Assembly: GCF_024448715.1 (NCBI RefSeq)
Contig: NZ_JAMOHZ010000008.1
Span: 124,001 to 188,000, forward strand
Reading direction: 5' to 3'
Origin: Stutzerimonas stutzeri
GTDB lineage: Bacteria; Pseudomonadota; Gammaproteobacteria; Pseudomonadales; Pseudomonadaceae
Length of the DNA stretch: 64,000 nucleotides
Positions 62,099 to 64,000 of this stretch are shown one piece after another. Position 1 is the first letter of the stretch; each line of letters starts with the position of its first letter. Both the position numbers and the translations under genes were made by a program. The notes beneath the pieces were generated by a model. It had not been told where the DNA came from. It searched no databases and was given only the letters and a program-made list of their open reading frames with translations.

Positions 62099-64000
62099 GC
62101 GGTTATGCCGAGCTGCACTGCCTTTCCAACTTCAGCTTTCAGCGAGGGGCCTCCAGCGCCAAGGAGCTTTTCGAACGGGCCAAAGTGCTTGGTTACGAAG
62201 CGCTGGCCATTACGGATGAATGTTCCCTGGCGGGAATCGTTCGTGCGTGGCAAGCCTCGAAGGACAGCGGCGTTCGGCTGATAACAGGCTCCGAGGTGAC
62301 GCTCACTGATGGGCCAAAGCTTGTCCTGCTGGCCGAGAATCTTGGTGGTTACCAGCAGATATGTGGACTGATCACTACCGGGCGTCGCCGATCTGCGAAA
62401 GGCACCTACCAGCTCAGCCGGAGCGATATGGAGTCGCTGTCGGAAGGCGTCCTCACCATCTGGCTTCCAGGGCAAGAGATTGTTCATCAACACGGCCAGT
62501 GGCTGGCCTCGCGTTTTCCCAACAGGTGCTGGGTCGGCGTCGAACTGCACCATGGCGCCGATGACGCGCAGCGGCTATCTGCACTCACTGCGCTCGGACG
62601 ACGCCTGCAGCTCCCCTTGGTCGCCGCCGGTGATGTGCATATGCATGTGCGGGGGCGACGTGCCCTGCAAGACACCATCACGGCCATTCGGCACCACTGC
62701 TCTGTGGCTGATGCCGGCTACCGACTCTTCCCCAACGGCGAGCGTCATCTGCGACCAATCTCCGTCTTGGAAAGCTTGTACCCACCAGCACTGTTGGCCG
62801 AGTCGGCACGGGTCGCGGCCCGCTGCACCTTCGACCTTAGTCAGCTCAAATATGAGTATCCGCATGAAGTCGTGCCTGATGGAAAAACACCTGCAGCCTG
62901 GTTACGGGAACTGACCTATGAAGGCACTCAATGGCGCTGGCCGGATGGTATGTCAGAGAAGGCTCGTACCCAGGTGGAAGCCGAGCTGAATCTCATAGAA
63001 GAGCTTCAGTACGAGAGCTACTTCCTGACCGTGCATGACATCGTGCGCTTTGCTCGCAGCCAGGCGATTCTTTGCCAGGGCCGAGGGTCGGCTGCCAATT
63101 CCGCTGTGTGTTTTGCACTGGGTATCACCGAGCTTGATCCCACCCGGATGAGCATGCTGTTCGAGCGGTTCATCTCCAAGGAGCGTAACGAGCCACCAGA
63201 TATCGACGTGGACTTCGAGCATGAGCGGCGCGAGGAAGTCATCCAGTACATTTTCAATCGGTATGGGCGTGAGCGTACCGCGCTAACCGCTGTTGCCAGT
63301 ACCTACCACTTTGCAGGTGCGATTCGAGACGTGGCCAAGGCACTGGGTTGGCCACCAGATCAGGTCAGCGCACTTGCCAATTGTTGTGGCCGCTGGAGTG
63401 ATCAAGTACCTCCTCCCGAACGCCTGATCGAGGCTGGATTCAATCCGGATAGCAAGCAACTGAAGATGGTGTTGGTGCTCACTGAACAACTGGTGGGGTT
63501 CCCCCGGCATTTGTCCCAGCACCCAGGGGGATTTGTCATCTCGGAGCATCCCTTGTCGACGCTCGTGCCTGTCGAAAATGCAGCCATGAAGGACAGGACA
63601 ATCATTCAGTGGGACAAGGACGATATCGATGCGCTGGGGTTGATGAAGGTCGATGTGTTGGCCCTCGGGATGCTCAGCGCCATTCGGCGATGCCTGGACA
63701 TGCTGCGCCGCTATCAACGGCGTGAGCTCACGCTGGCGACGATACCTGCCGAAGATGCCGCGACCTATCGAATGATCAGCAAGGCCGACACGCTTGGCGT
63801 GTTCCAGATTGAGTCGCGAGCACAGATGGCCATGCTGCCGCGCTTGAGGCCAAAAACCTTTTACGACCTGGTGATCGAGGTGGCAATCGTCCGTCCTGGG
63901 CCGATTGTCGGTGACATGGTGCATCCGTACCTACGGCGCCGAAATGGTGAGGAAGAAGTCACCTACCCGAGCGATGAACTGCGCGATGTTTTCGAGCGCA
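62095..64000 (+). CDS. dnaE2: error-prone DNA polymerase DnaE2 (ImuC), 5' part
   Basis: The frame stays open from the ATG to the window end (635 codons); the C-terminal part lies outside. The PHP domain comes first ([44 protein letters not shown]). The polymerase palm has [19 protein letters not shown] and the catalytic [21 protein letters not shown] later stretch, [17 protein letters not shown], is also typical of DnaE2. It is the C-family polymerase that performs translesion synthesis in SOS mutagenesis. Coupled to imuB by an ATGA overlap. Confidence 0.95.
   Translation, partial: MSGYAELHCLSNFSFQRGASSAKELFERAKVLGYEALAITDECSLAGIVRAWQASKDSGVRLITGSEVTLTDGPKLVLLAENLGGYQQICGLITTGRRRSAKGTYQLSRSDMESLSEGVLTIWLPGQEIVHQHGQWLASRFPNRCWVGVELHHGADDAQRLSALTALGRRLQLPLVAAGDVHMHVRGRRALQDTITAIRHHCSVADAGYRLFPNGERHLRPISVLESLYPPALLAESARVAARCTFDLSQLKYEYPHEVVPDGKTPAAWLRELTYEGTQWRWPDGMSEKARTQVEAELNLIEELQYESYFLTVHDIVRFARSQAILCQGRGSAANSAVCFALGITELDPTRMSMLFERFISKERNEPPDIDVDFEHERREEVIQYIFNRYGRERTALTAVASTYHFAGAIRDVAKALGWPPDQVSALANCCGRWSDQVPPPERLIEAGFNPDSKQLKMVLVLTEQLVGFPRHLSQHPGGFVISEHPLSTLVPVENAAMKDRTIIQWDKDDIDALGLMKVDVLALGMLSAIRRCLDMLRRYQRRELTLATIPAEDAATYRMISKADTLGVFQIESRAQMAMLPRLRPKTFYDLVIEVAIVRPGPIVGDMVHPYLRRRNGEEEVTYPSDELRDVFER

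Overview
The window is a 64 kb piece of a GC-rich gammaproteobacterial chromosome, most likely Pseudomonas sensu lato and probably the Stutzerimonas (P. stutzeri) group. The basis is gene order: fimT/fimU-pilVWXY1E, ispH-fkpB-lspA-ileS-ribF-murJ, rpsT, proB, obgE, rpmA-rplU, ispB, fklB, a Lon-like protease, mscL, radA, mapZ and glyA next to a MorA-type protein all follow the P. aeruginosa PA4549-PA4614 neighbourhood as I remember it. Pseudomonas-type REP elements (TAGGAGCnAGCTTGCTnGCGA) recur. Species assignment is inference. I saw no tRNA, rRNA, CRISPR array or insertion sequence.

Layout. 0-6 kb: a thiamine-diphosphate oxidase/decarboxylase, then small secreted PepSY and CusF-like proteins and a tightly overlapping PepSY-PepSY-response regulator-histidine kinase operon. 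5.5-7.7 kb: small genes, an orphan WYL (CapW/BrxR-like) regulator divergent from a 32-residue membrane microprotein, and a REP-bounded long inverted repeat. 7.7-22 kb: sbcDC, cytochrome b561, a PhyH-type dioxygenase, cyanase, the katB-ankyrin peroxide-defence pair, a thioesterase, yjdM, speA, yciH and thiO. 22-29.7 kb: the type IV minor pilin operon with pilY1. 29.7-44 kb: a dense housekeeping block. 44-54 kb: a truncated UPF0114 gene, a PA4575-like gene, Lon-like protease, mscL, radA, mapZ, a methyltransferase-family membrane protein, a NarL-type two-component pair and glyA.

The last 10 kb changes character. A PAS-GGDEF-EAL protein sits where full-length MorA is expected but lacks the membrane-sensor N-terminus. 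Past its 5' end lies a gene-poor, AT-richer stretch, then an XRE regulator, an unrecognised protein, a BPSL0761-family protein, an AbrB-like protein, an SOS peptidase (yedK/HMCES) killed by one in-frame stop, and a LexA-boxed imuA-imuB-dnaE2 mutasome operon running off the window. This looks like an accessory island whose arrival may have cut morA.

The most unusual items are the UPF0114 gene reduced in frame to 50 residues, the WYL/microprotein pair, the ~500 bp imperfect inverted repeat between two REPs, the yedK nonsense pseudogene beside an intact mutasome operon, and the truncated MorA at the island edge.
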